From the NCBI RefSeq assembly GCF_001558695.1, contig NZ_LNTU01000012.1, positions 124,001 to 188,000 of the forward strand: 64,000 nt of DNA. The letters are read 5' to 3'. Shown here piece by piece: positions 25,182 to 34,060 of the stretch. Numbering within the stretch: the stretch's first letter is position 1; the number at the start of each line of letters is the position of its first letter. Source of the DNA: Paramesorhizobium deserti. Lineage in GTDB: Bacteria; Pseudomonadota; Alphaproteobacteria; Rhizobiales; Rhizobiaceae. Below the pieces are notes generated by a model. That model made no database searches. It was not told where the DNA came from and saw only the letters and a list, made by a program, of their open reading frames with translations. The position numbers and the translations under genes were made by a program.

Positions 25182-28031
25182 TCAGAAGAAACCCTTCTTC
25201 TGCCACCAGCCGGCGCGCTTCCGCTTGGGCTGGCTGTCCTGGTCAGACGAGCTTGACGTGACGACGGGCTTGCTCGCTTCCGGCGGCACGGCGACCGATT
25301 TTTCCGAAGCCGGGGTCTCCTCCGCCTTCTCTTCGGCGGCGGGTGGCGTTTCCGCCTTCACTTCTACTTCGGCCGTCTCAGCTGCGGGGGCAACCTTCTT
25401 CCGGCTCTTGCGGGCGGGCTTGGCCGGCTTTTCCTGTGGGGCGGCTTCTTCGGCAGGCGGGGCATCGAGATCCTGGACGGCTTCGGCAACCGCTTCTTCC
25501 ACCAGCTTCGCCTTGGCCGTGCGGCGGCGCGCCGGCTTCTTCGCGGGCTTGGCTTCGACGCTTGCGGCAGCCTCGGCGTCTTCCGGGACGGGAGCAGCGG
25601 CCTCGGCCGGTATTTCCTCCGGCGTCGTGCTCAATTCCGCAACGGGAGCAGCTTCGCCTCCATCTGCATCACCGGCTACTTCTTCGCCGGAAGCGGCTTC
25701 GACGTTGCCGTTTGCCTCATCCTCGTTGCGGCGGTTCTTGCGTCCGCCCCGGCGGCCGCGGCGGCGCTTCTTCCGGCGCTCCTCCTCACTGGTCTCGGCC
25801 TCTGCCGATGCTTCGGCAAACTCGCCGTCTTCCTCGGAGGCGTCTCCGGTTTCGGCGACGAGATCATCCGACGAAACCTCGGCGGCGACTGCGGCTTCCT
25901 GGCCGTCACGGTCGCGTCCGCCACGGCGACGCCGGCGACGGCGGCGCTTGCGGCCGCCTTCATCGGAACGCTCCTCCCTGGCGGCGGAGACGCCGTCCGT
26001 CTCTGCCTCATCATCCTCTGAGGGGAATTCCACCTCGTCCGGTTCCTCCTCGATGATGAAATCGAGAGAGGGCGGCGAGACGGGGGCAGGGGTAACCGGC
26101 CCGAGCGCCGGTGTTCCCTTGTCGATGGCGAGATGCTGCGAGCCGATGCTGTCATCAGCTTCGATATCGATCGTCAGGCCGAAGCGGGCTTCGAGATCGG
26201 CGAGATTCTTGCGCTTGTGGTTGAGCACATAGAGCGCGGTCGTGACAGGCGTCCGCACGATGATATTGTGCTGCGAGTGGCGCAGCAGATATTCCTCGAT
26301 GGAGCGCATGACGTGCAGCGCCACGGAGGAAGCCGAGCGGATATAGCCAGTTCCACCGCAATGCGAGCAGACCTGCATCGTGCTTTCGAGAACCGATGCC
26401 CGGATGCGTTGACGCGACATTTCGAGCAGGCCGAAATGCGAGATGCGCCCGACCTGGATGCGTGCGCGGTCGTCCTTCAGGCAATCCTTCATCCGCTTTT
26501 CGACGGCGCGGTTGTTGCGCTTCTCCTCCATGTCGATGAAGTCGATGACGATCAGCCCGGCGAGATCGCGCAGACGCAATTGCCGTGCTACTTCCTCCGC
26601 CGCTTCGAGATTGGTCTGGAGCGCGGTGTCCTCGATGGAGTGCTCGCGGGTGGAACGGCCGGAATTGACGTCGATGGCGACCAGCGCTTCCGTCTGGTTG
26701 ATGATGATGTAGCCGCCGGATTTCAGCGTCACCTGCGGCTGCAGCATACGGTCGAGCTGCGCCTCGATGCCGTTGCGGGCGAAGATCGGCACCTGATCGC
26801 GATAGGGTTGCACCGCCTTGGCATGGCTCGGCATGAGCATGCGCATGAAATCCTTGGCCTCGCGATAGCCCTCTTCGCCGGCAACGAGGATCTCGCCGAT
26901 GTCCTTGTTGTAGAGATCGCGAATGGAGCGCTTGATCAGGCTGCCCTCCTCATAGACGAGGGCGGGGGCCGTCGATTGCAGCGTCAGCGTGCGGACATTC
27001 TCCCAAAGCCGCATGAGATATTCATAGTCGCGCTTGACCTCGGCCTTGGTGCGGTTGGCGCCGGCGGTACGCAGGATCACGCCCATGCCCTTCGGCACTT
27101 CGAGCTCCTTGACGATCTCCTTCAGGCGCTTGCGGTCGGCCGGATTGGTGATCTTGCGGGAGATGCCGCCACCGCGAGCCGTATTGGGCATCAACACCGA
27201 GTAGCGGCCTGCGAGCGAGAGATAGGTCGTCAGCGCAGCGCCTTTGTTGCCGCGCTCTTCCTTGACCACCTGAACCAGCAATATCTGGCGACGCTTGATG
27301 ACTTCCTGGATCTTGTACTGGCGGCGCTGGAAGCGCTGATGCGTCGGCACTTCCTCCAGCGCATCCTCCGCGCCGACCGATTCGACGATATCGGCTTCGT
27401 CCTGCGCGCCGTCATTATCGTCATCGGCATCCTTCCGGCGCCTTTTCGAGGACGGGCGTCTTTTCGCACCTTCATCGGCAGCATCCGCCTCTTCCTCGGC
27501 GGAATCGGCCGTCTGCGCGATATCCTCGGAAATGACGTCGCCTTCAATCGCGGCGGCCATAGCCGGGCCTTCGGAACCGCCATTCTGCTCGTCGTCGTCG
27601 GCCTGTTCGTCCGCGACGGTTTCCTCTTCACCACTTTCGGCCTTTACACTTTCGTCTTCGGGCCGAGCACGCTTGCCACGACGCGGCTTTTCGCTGCGCT
27701 CGCCGCGGCCGTTGGTTTCGTCATCCTCGTCCTCTTCGCTGGCAGCCTGCGCCTCGGCTTCGAGGAGGGCGATGCGATCGGCAACGGGTATCTGGTAATA
27801 GTCGGGATGGATTTCGCTGAAAGCGAGAAATCCGTGGCGATTGCCGCCATACTCGACGAAGGCAGCCTGCAGCGAGGGTTCGACACGCGTTACGCGCGCG
27901 AGATAGATGTTTCCCTTCAGCTGCTTCTTGTGTTCCGATTCGAAGTCGAATTCTTCAATTCGGTTGCCCCGAACCACGACGACCCGGGTCTCCTCCTGGT
28001 GGGAGGCATCGATAAGCATTTTGTTTGACAT
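25182..28031 (-). CDS. rne: Ribonuclease E/G family endoribonuclease
   Basis: 949-residue RNase E, the central endonuclease of mRNA decay and rRNA/tRNA processing. The S1 domain starts at residues 35-75 and is interrupted by a long acidic insert (about 95-235, rich in Glu/Asp/Ala), the alphaproteobacterial form. The catalytic core follows: the DNase I-like site includes ALVAIDVNSGRSTREHS and LRDLAGLIVIDFIDMEEKRN, and the zinc link is QVCSHCGGTGYI. The C-terminal ~270 residues are a disordered scaffold with an arginine-rich RNA-binding block (RRRRRRRRGGRDRD) and Ala/Pro/Lys stretches. ATG 28031 has a GGAGGG site. A long leader precedes it (see the promoter entry). Confidence 0.96.
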   Translation of the reverse strand: MSNKMLIDASHQEETRVVVVRGNRIEEFDFESEHKKQLKGNIYLARVTRVEPSLQAAFVEYGGNRHGFLAFSEIHPDYYQIPVADRIALLEAEAQAASEEDEDDETNGRGERSEKPRRGKRARPEDESVKAESGEEETVADEQADDDEQNGGSEGPAMAAAIEGDVISEDIAQTADSAEEEADAADEGAKRRPSSKRRRKDADDDNDGAQDEADIVESVGAEDALEEVPTHQRFQRRQYKIQEVIKRRQILLVQVVKEERGNKGAALTTYLSLAGRYSVLMPNTARGGGISRKITNPADRKRLKEIVKELEVPKGMGVILRTAGANRTKAEVKRDYEYLMRLWENVRTLTLQSTAPALVYEEGSLIKRSIRDLYNKDIGEILVAGEEGYREAKDFMRMLMPSHAKAVQPYRDQVPIFARNGIEAQLDRMLQPQVTLKSGGYIIINQTEALVAIDVNSGRSTREHSIEDTALQTNLEAAEEVARQLRLRDLAGLIVIDFIDMEEKRNNRAVEKRMKDCLKDDRARIQVGRISHFGLLEMSRQRIRASVLESTMQVCSHCGGTGYIRSASSVALHVMRSIEEYLLRHSQHNIIVRTPVTTALYVLNHKRKNLADLEARFGLTIDIEADDSIGSQHLAIDKGTPALGPVTPAPVSPPSLDFIIEEEPDEVEFPSEDDEAETDGVSAAREERSDEGGRKRRRRRRRRGGRDRDGQEAAVAAEVSSDDLVAETGDASEEDGEFAEASAEAETSEEERRKKRRRGRRGGRKNRRNEDEANGNVEAASGEEVAGDADGGEAAPVAELSTTPEEIPAEAAAPVPEDAEAAASVEAKPAKKPARRRTAKAKLVEEAVAEAVQDLDAPPAEEAAPQEKPAKPARKSRKKVAPAAETAEVEVKAETPPAAEEKAEETPASEKSVAVPPEASKPVVTSSSSDQDSQPKRKRAGWWQKKGFF

Positions 28032-28666
28032 TATTGTTTTTCCCTCCGGCGTCAGGGCGCATGACGAACGGTCGGGGGGACGCTTCCATAGCGTTCGACC
28101 GCGTAACTCTGCGCTTGCCGGATAATCTTGGGTTCGCTGGGACAGCTAGGTCAGCCTTCACGCGCAACTGCCTGCTGGCGATCGCGATATTCAGGCTGGT
28201 TCTGGTCAATTCTGCATGACCCATATCTGTTCCAAACGAAACGACCTCATACATGGTCCGGAAAAGCCGGACCGACCTTTGTGCTCGCATGGAGCAGATG
28301 AAGGCGTCTGATCGGCGCTCTTCATCCTTTTACTGAGCGGAAATGAAGTGATTCACCTTCCGCCAAATTCTGTGCTGGCTACCGGACGGTTTTCAGACCG
28401 TCCTTGCCGCTCCTTCGCAAAACCTCTGCAACCAGTCCCGATCCTTCGGGCGTTGCCGGAATTGATTCCGACGGCAAATTTGTAACCCGACTTTGCTTTT
28501 ATGGCCTGACTTGTGCAATGACAAGACACAATGTTGCAGAGGCGGGAACGGAGAGCCGAGCTCAATCGGTCGCGAAACGCTTCGTTAACCCTGGGTCGTT
28601 ACTTCTCGTTTACGATTGCGTAGGATGTAGGCGTTCCGGGTAGCAAAAACCATATCGGCATTTTCC
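28032..28666. other. Long divergent intergenic region (rne leader and amidase upstream region)
   Basis: About 635 bases without a gene. Read on the minus strand it would form the rne leader. It contains two perfect 7-pair hairpins: GGTCCGG/CCGGACC (28255-28261 with 28267-28273) and GGACGGT/ACCGTCC (28384-28390 with 28397-28403). No open frame of note is present. A long structured leader is expected for an RNase E that controls its own message, as in E. coli. Confidence 0.6.
28496..28524 (-). promoter_or_regulatory. Candidate rne promoter
   Basis: On the minus strand TTGTCA (28524-28519), a 17-base spacer, then TAAAAG (28501-28496). A start near 28489 would give an untranslated leader of about 458 bases before the rne ATG. 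Found by eye against the sigma-70 consensus. Confidence 0.45.
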
Positions 28667-28681
28667 ATGACATTGGAGAAA

Positions 28682-29905
28682 ATGAACATCTCTAGCCGCA
28701 TCGGGCATTTGCTGGCCTGCTTTTCCCTCTTTCTGCTTGCCCTGGCGACCGTCGCACAGGCAGGCGACGCGCTTTCCGCCCTCACATTTCGCATGGCGGG
28801 CGATGAATTGCGCACGCGCGTCGTCGTCATGTTCGACCGTGAGCCGGAACTGTCGACGCTTCTCCTGCAGCATCCGAACCGGCTGGTGATCGATCTGCCG
28901 AGGGCGAGCTTCGGCTTCGACAAGAAATCGCTGGAGCCGCGCGGGCTCGTCACCGATGTGCGCTATGGCCTGATGGGCCAGGACCGGTCGCGGATGATCC
29001 TGACGCTGCGCGGGCCTTTCAAGGTCGAGGGGCTGCGCGTCCTGAAAAACGAGAATGCACCGGGCTATCGCCTGGTGGCCGACATGGTGGCGACATCGGA
29101 TCGTGAATTTGCCGAGGCGATCAAGGCGCAGAACGCCAGCACGGGCTCGACGAAGCTGGAGCCGAAGGGCGACCGCATCGGCAAGAATGAGGATCCCGTT
29201 CCGCCGCACATCTTTACCGTGATGATCGATCCCGGCCATGGCGGCATCGATGCAGGAGCCGAGAGCTCCAGCGGCGTCAGGGAGAAGGATGTGACGCTGG
29301 CCTTCGCGCAGGCGTTGCGCGACGCTCTTGCCGGGAATGCGAACATGCGGGTGATGATGACCCGCGACGACGACACGTTCCTGCGGCTCAACGAACGGGT
29401 ACGCATCGCGCGGCAGCATGAAGCCGATCTCTTCATCTCCGTCCATGCCGACAAGATCAATCTGCGCAATATCCGCGGCGCGACCGTCTACACCATTTCC
29501 GACAAGGCCTCGGATAACATGGCCCGCGCCATGGCGGAGCGCGAGAACAAGTCGGACGCTATTGCCGGGATTGCGCATGAGGAGCCGCCGGAGGTTACCG
29601 ACATCCTCATGGATCTGACGCGCCGGGAAACCCACGCCTTCTCGCTCAATTTCGCCAGCAAGGTGGTCCAGGCGCTGGAAGGCGAGACGAATCTCATCAA
29701 CAATCCGCATCGCTACGCCGGATTCCAGGTCCTGCGGGCGCCCGATGTGCCGTCTGTGCTGGTGGAGATCGGCTATCTCTCGAATGCCGAGGATGAAAAG
29801 CTGATGACCGATCCTGCCTGGCGGGCGCGTGTCGCAGACCGGCTGGCGGAGGCGATCAAGCGATTTTCCACCTTAAAGACTGGTCGTACTTTCACCAAAG
29901 GGTGA
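28682..29905 (+). CDS. N-acetylmuramoyl-L-alanine amidase (AmiC-type)
   Basis: Periplasmic zinc amidase that splits septal peptidoglycan, about 407 residues from ATG 28682, which has a GGAG site (ATG 28667 is also possible). A signal peptide covers about residues 1-27 (ACFSLFLLALATVAQAGDA). An AMIN domain, which targets amidases to septa, covers about 35-135. The Amidase_3 domain starts at VMIDPGHGGIDAGAES; zinc ligands are that His, the Glu of GVREKDV, and the His of LFISVHADKIN. The catalytic Glu is in VLVEIGYLSNAEDE. The next gene downstream is PBP1A. Confidence 0.95.
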   Translation: MNISSRIGHLLACFSLFLLALATVAQAGDALSALTFRMAGDELRTRVVVMFDREPELSTLLLQHPNRLVIDLPRASFGFDKKSLEPRGLVTDVRYGLMGQDRSRMILTLRGPFKVEGLRVLKNENAPGYRLVADMVATSDREFAEAIKAQNASTGSTKLEPKGDRIGKNEDPVPPHIFTVMIDPGHGGIDAGAESSSGVREKDVTLAFAQALRDALAGNANMRVMMTRDDDTFLRLNERVRIARQHEADLFISVHADKINLRNIRGATVYTISDKASDNMARAMAERENKSDAIAGIAHEEPPEVTDILMDLTRRETHAFSLNFASKVVQALEGETNLINNPHRYAGFQVLRAPDVPSVLVEIGYLSNAEDEKLMTDPAWRARVADRLAEAIKRFSTLKTGRTFTKG

Positions 29906-30161
29906 GGTTACTCTGCAACACAGTTACCTATTTAGCATGGCGAATCCCTTGTTATCGTGCTTAAATCCTGAATTATGGCGAAATGACCTTGCCTTTGTCG
30001 CATTTGCTGGTCAGTAGCCTTCATGATGCGGGGGAGGCGATATGCGCGGCGGCATATGGCGTTGTTTCGTGGAAGACGCTCCTGTTTACATGCTGCAACG
30101 GTTATCGTTTCGGCGCGCGATTTGACACACGGGTAATCTGAAGGCAGGAATCCGAATACAT

Positions 30162-32627
30162 ATGGTAAGACTCATCGGATATTTCTTCGGAATCGGCGCA
30201 GTGCTGTTTCTCCTGGTCGCAGGCGGAATAGCTCTCTATGTCGGCAATCTCAGCAAGGAACTGCCGAATTATGAGGTGCTTGCGCAATATGAACCGCCGG
30301 TGACGACCCGTATTCACGCTTCCAACGGCAGCCTGATGGCCGAATTTGCCAGGGAGCGGCGCCTCTATGTGCCGATTCAGGTCATTCCGGATCGCGTCAA
30401 AGCAGCCTTCATTTCCGCTGAAGACAAGAATTTCTACGAGCATCCCGGCGTTGACGTCAGCGGGCTTGCCCGTGCGGTGGTCACCAATCTGAGGAATATG
30501 GGCACGGGCAAGCGCCCGGTCGGCGCCTCGACGATCACCCAGCAGGTGGCGAAGAACTTCCTGCTTTCATCGAAGCAGACCTACGACCGCAAGATCAAGG
30601 AAGCCATTCTGGCGCTGCGGATCGAGCAGGCCTATTCGAAAGACCGCATCCTTGAACTCTACCTCAACGAGATATTCTTCGGTCTCGGCGCCTATGGCGT
30701 GGCCGGTGCGGCGCTTACCTATTTCGACAAATCGGTGACCGAACTCAGCGTCGCCCAAGCGGCTTATCTCGCCGCCCTGCCGAAAGGGCCGTCGAACTAT
30801 CATCCCTTCCGCCAGACCGAGCGCGCCATCGAGCGCCGCAACTGGGTTATCGACCGCATGGTGGAGAACGGTTATGTGACCGAGGAGGAAGGGACCGCGG
30901 CAAAGGCGGAGCCGCTCGGCGTCACGCCGCGCGCCAATGGTAATTATCTCTTCGCTTCGGAATATTTCACCGAGGAAGTGCGTCGCCAGATCATCGCCAA
31001 ATACGGCACGGACGCGCTCTATGAGGGTGGCCTGTCAGTGCGCACGACGCTCGATCCCAAGCTCCAGGTGATGGCGCGCAGTGCGCTGCAGAAGGGCCTT
31101 ATCAAATACGACCAGGCCAAGGGATATCGTGGTCCGGTGAAGCATATCGAACCCGGCAGCGACTGGGGCGTGCCGCTGGGCGAGATCGAAGCCTTTTCCG
31201 ATGTGCCGGAATGGCAGCTCGCGGTTGTGCTCGACGTAAGCAAGGAAGGCGCGGATATCGGCCTGCAGCCGCCGCGTGAGATTTCCGGTGCGCGCAGCAA
31301 GGAGCGCAAGAAAGGCTTCATCGCCGCCGCCGACATGAAATGGGCCATGCGGCTTCTCGACAAAGATGACAATCGGACCACCGCCAAATCGCCCGAGGGC
31401 GTGCTGAATGTCGGCGACGTCGTTTATGTCGAGAAGAAGGAGGGAAGCGACAGCGCCTATGTTCTGCGCCAACCGCCGAAGGTCGAAGGTGCGATGGTGG
31501 CCATGGATCCGCATACGGGCCGTGTTCTGTCGATGGTCGGCGGCTTCTCCTATGCGGAATCGGAGTTCAATCGCGCCACGCAGGCCTATCGCCAGCCCGG
31601 TTCGTCCTTCAAGCCGTTCGTCTATGCGGCCGCGCTCGACAATGGCTATACACCCGCATCGGTGGTGCTGGACGGCCCGATAGAGGTGGACCAGGGAGGC
31701 TCGCTCGGCATATGGGCGCCGAAGAACTATTCCGGCAAGTTCGCCGGTCCGTCGACCCTGCGCTACGGCATCGAGCAGTCGCGCAACCTGATGACCGTGC
31801 GCCTTGCCAAGGACATGGGCATGAAGCTCGTGGCCGAATATGCGGAGCGGTTCGGTATCTACGACAAGATGCTGCCGGTTCTCGCCATGTCGCTCGGCTC
31901 GGGCGAGACGACGGTGCTGCGCATGGTCACGGCCTATTCGATCATCGCCAATGGCGGCCGCAGCATCGTGCCCTCGATGATCGACCGTATCCAGGACCGT
32001 TACGGCAAGACCATCTTCAAGCACGATCAGCGCAAATGCGACGGTTGCACCGCCACCGCCTGGGTCAACCAACCGGAGCCGGAGCTCATCGACGACCGCG
32101 ATCAGGTTCTCGATCCGATGACCGCCTATCAGATCACCTCGATGATGGAGGGAGTGGTCCAGCGCGGCACGGCGCAGATCTTGAAAAGCCTCGACCGGCC
32201 GCTCGCCGGCAAGACCGGCACCACCAATGACGAAAAGGACGCGTGGTTCGTCGGCTTTACGCCGGATCTGGTGGTCGGTGTCTTCATGGGATTCGATACG
32301 CCGACGCCGCTCGGCCATGGCTTTACGGGCGGCGGGCTTGCCGCGCCGGTGTTCAAGGATTTCATGGATCAGGCGCTGGTCGGCAAGCCGAAGACCGATT
32401 TCCGCGTGCCGGAGGGCATGAAGCTGATCGCCATCAACCGCCGCAGCGGCATGCGCGCCGAACCGGGCGGGCCTGATGTCATCATGGAGGCGTTCAAGCC
32501 CGGGACCGGTCCCGCCGATTCCTATTCGGTCATCGGTATGGACAGTTTCCGCGAGGGTGCTCCGATAAGGCCGCAATCGCCGCAGGCGACGCGCGCCATC
32601 ACCTCGGGTTCCGGCGGACTTTATTAG
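30162..32627 (+). CDS. mrcA: Penicillin-binding protein 1A (bifunctional transglycosylase/transpeptidase)
   Basis: 821-residue class A PBP. One N-terminal membrane helix (YFFGIGAVLFLLVAGGIALY) is followed by the glycosyltransferase domain with FISAEDKNFYEHPGVD, GASTITQQVAKN and EIFFGLGAYGVAGAA. A linker/OB-like domain spans residues ~320-440. The transpeptidase domain carries the active serine in QPGSSFKPFVYA, the SxN motif in IEQSRNLMTVRL and KTGT in LAGKTGTTNDEKDAWFVG. It makes and cross-links glycan strands in the periplasm. It lies between an amidase and prfB; the amidase-mrcA-prfB order is common in Rhizobiales. Confidence 0.96.
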   Translation: MVRLIGYFFGIGAVLFLLVAGGIALYVGNLSKELPNYEVLAQYEPPVTTRIHASNGSLMAEFARERRLYVPIQVIPDRVKAAFISAEDKNFYEHPGVDVSGLARAVVTNLRNMGTGKRPVGASTITQQVAKNFLLSSKQTYDRKIKEAILALRIEQAYSKDRILELYLNEIFFGLGAYGVAGAALTYFDKSVTELSVAQAAYLAALPKGPSNYHPFRQTERAIERRNWVIDRMVENGYVTEEEGTAAKAEPLGVTPRANGNYLFASEYFTEEVRRQIIAKYGTDALYEGGLSVRTTLDPKLQVMARSALQKGLIKYDQAKGYRGPVKHIEPGSDWGVPLGEIEAFSDVPEWQLAVVLDVSKEGADIGLQPPREISGARSKERKKGFIAAADMKWAMRLLDKDDNRTTAKSPEGVLNVGDVVYVEKKEGSDSAYVLRQPPKVEGAMVAMDPHTGRVLSMVGGFSYAESEFNRATQAYRQPGSSFKPFVYAAALDNGYTPASVVLDGPIEVDQGGSLGIWAPKNYSGKFAGPSTLRYGIEQSRNLMTVRLAKDMGMKLVAEYAERFGIYDKMLPVLAMSLGSGETTVLRMVTAYSIIANGGRSIVPSMIDRIQDRYGKTIFKHDQRKCDGCTATAWVNQPEPELIDDRDQVLDPMTAYQITSMMEGVVQRGTAQILKSLDRPLAGKTGTTNDEKDAWFVGFTPDLVVGVFMGFDTPTPLGHGFTGGGLAAPVFKDFMDQALVGKPKTDFRVPEGMKLIAINRRSGMRAEPGGPDVIMEAFKPGTGPADSYSVIGMDSFREGAPIRPQSPQATRAITSGSGGLY

Positions 32628-32715
32628 CAGGTTTCGCCTTTACACGCGGCGGGGCTGTCACTATGTTCCGCCGCACTTAAAATCCGCAAATATGACTTGA
32701 AGGAACGGATAGCGA

Positions 32716-33844
32716 ATGCGAGCCGAAATCGAGACGCTTGTCGACGAAATCAAGCAGGGCGTAGGCCTGCTGAGGAGGCATCTTTGACTGGGATCAGTCA
32801 CTGAAAAGGTTGGACTATCTCAACCAGCAAGCCGAAGACCCCAATCTGTGGAATGACGCGCAGGAAGCTCAGAAGCTGATGCGTGAGCGCCAGCAGCTCG
32901 AGGACAGCATCGCGGAAATCCGCCGTCTCTCGCAGTCGCTCGATGACAGCGTCGAACTCATCGCCCTTGGCGAGGAGGAGGGCGACAAATCCATCATCGA
33001 GGATGCCGAGGAAACCATCCGCGAGCTGAAGCGCGACATCGACAAGCGACAGATTGATACCCTGCTTTCGGGCGAGGCCGATGCCAACGACACCTATCTC
33101 GAAGTGCATGCCGGCGCTGGCGGCACCGAGAGCCAGGACTGGGCGTCGATGCTCTTGCGCATGTATACGCGCTGGGCCGAGCGCAGCGGCATGAAGGTCG
33201 AAGTGCTCGAAGTGCATGACGGCGAAGAGGCGGGCATCAAATCCGCGACCATCCTGGTCAAGGGGCACAATGCCTATGGCATGCTGAAGACCGAATCGGG
33301 CGTACACAGGCTCGTGCGCATCTCGCCCTATGATTCGAATGCGCGGCGTCACACGTCGTTCGCCAGCATCTGGATCTATCCGGTCATCGATGAAAATATC
33401 GAGGTGGCCGTAACGGAATCGGATGTGCGCATCGATACCTACCGGGCTTCCGGCGCCGGCGGCCAGCACGTCAACACGACCGATTCGGCGGTGCGCATCA
33501 CGCATATCGCGACGGGCATCGTCGTGCAGTGCCAGGCCGAGCGGTCGCAGCACAAGAACCGGGCAACGGCCTGGGCGATGCTGCGGGCGCGCCTCTATGA
33601 GGAAGAGCTGAAGAAGCGCGAGGAGGCCGCCGATGCCGTTGCCGCCTCCAAGACGGATATCGGCTGGGGACATCAGATCCGCTCTTATGTGCTGCAGCCC
33701 TATCAGTTGGTGAAGGATTTGCGCACGGGCATGGAAAGCACCAGCCCGCAGGACGTTCTCGATGGCGAGCTCGATCCGTTCATGGAGGCGGCGCTTGCGC
33801 ACCGTGTTCATGGCGGGGATGTTCAGGTCGAAGACATCGCCTGA
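32716..33844 (+). CDS. prfB: Peptide chain release factor 2 with programmed +1 frameshift
   Basis: RF2 reads UGA and UAA. ATG 32716 opens a 23-codon frame ending in CTT TGA (stop at 32785-32787). After a +1 shift at CTTTGAC, translation continues at GAC 32786 for 352 codons, giving about 375 residues. An internal Shine-Dalgarno AGGAGG (32773-32778) sits 3 bases before CTT, as in the E. coli prfB site. The downstream frame has the GGQ catalytic loop in [17 protein letters not shown]. The tripeptide recognition motif should lie in domain 2. The level of RF2 controls its own synthesis by this shift. A terminator follows. Confidence 0.97.
32773..32788 (+). promoter_or_regulatory. prfB +1 programmed frameshift site
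   Basis: AGGAGG-CAT-CTT-TGA-C: internal Shine-Dalgarno, slippery CUU, in-frame UGA stop and following C. All elements of the classical RF2 autoregulatory site are present with the correct spacing. Confidence 0.96.
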
Positions 33845-33846
33845 TA

Positions 33847-33879
33847 AAGAAAAAGCCCGGTGGAAGCCGGGCTTTTTTA
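33847..33879 (+). terminator. Rho-independent terminator after prfB
   Basis: Stem AAAAGCCCGG/CCGGGCTTTT with a six-base loop and a T6 run, beginning a few bases after the prfB stop. Confidence 0.93.
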
Positions 33880-33951
33880 TTCCGGTCTAGGCCCATTCAC
33901 GGTTTGAGAGAAACGTTTGAATCCGAATCCGGACCGTTGGGGCGATGACGA

Positions 33952-34000
33952 CGTAGAGGCCTGGATCCCAGTGACAAGCACTGGGATCCAGGCCTCTACG
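33952..34000. repeat. 22-bp perfect inverted repeat
   Basis: Arms 33952-33973 and 33979-34000 are exact reverse complements of 22 bases each around the loop ACAAG. The arms contain TAGAGGCCTGGATCCCAGTG. There is no T-run, so it is not a simple terminator. It lies between prfB and the M23 peptidase gene, which are convergent, and is a strong candidate for an extragenic palindromic repeat. Confidence 0.85.
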
Positions 34001-34060
34001 GTGGCCGTTGCCACAACGATGAAGAAGACACGACCGTTTCCGCCTAAAAGTGAAATGCTC

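Noticed and set aside
26133-28028. 631-codon plus-strand open frame
   Set aside because: It is the mirror of the rne frame, whose motifs are unambiguous.
31035-32576. 513-codon minus-strand open frame
   Set aside because: Antisense shadow of the PBP1A transpeptidase domain; composition typical of reverse frames.
32785-32787. Premature stop in prfB as a sign of a pseudogene
   Set aside because: The stop lies in a textbook RF2 +1 frameshift site.
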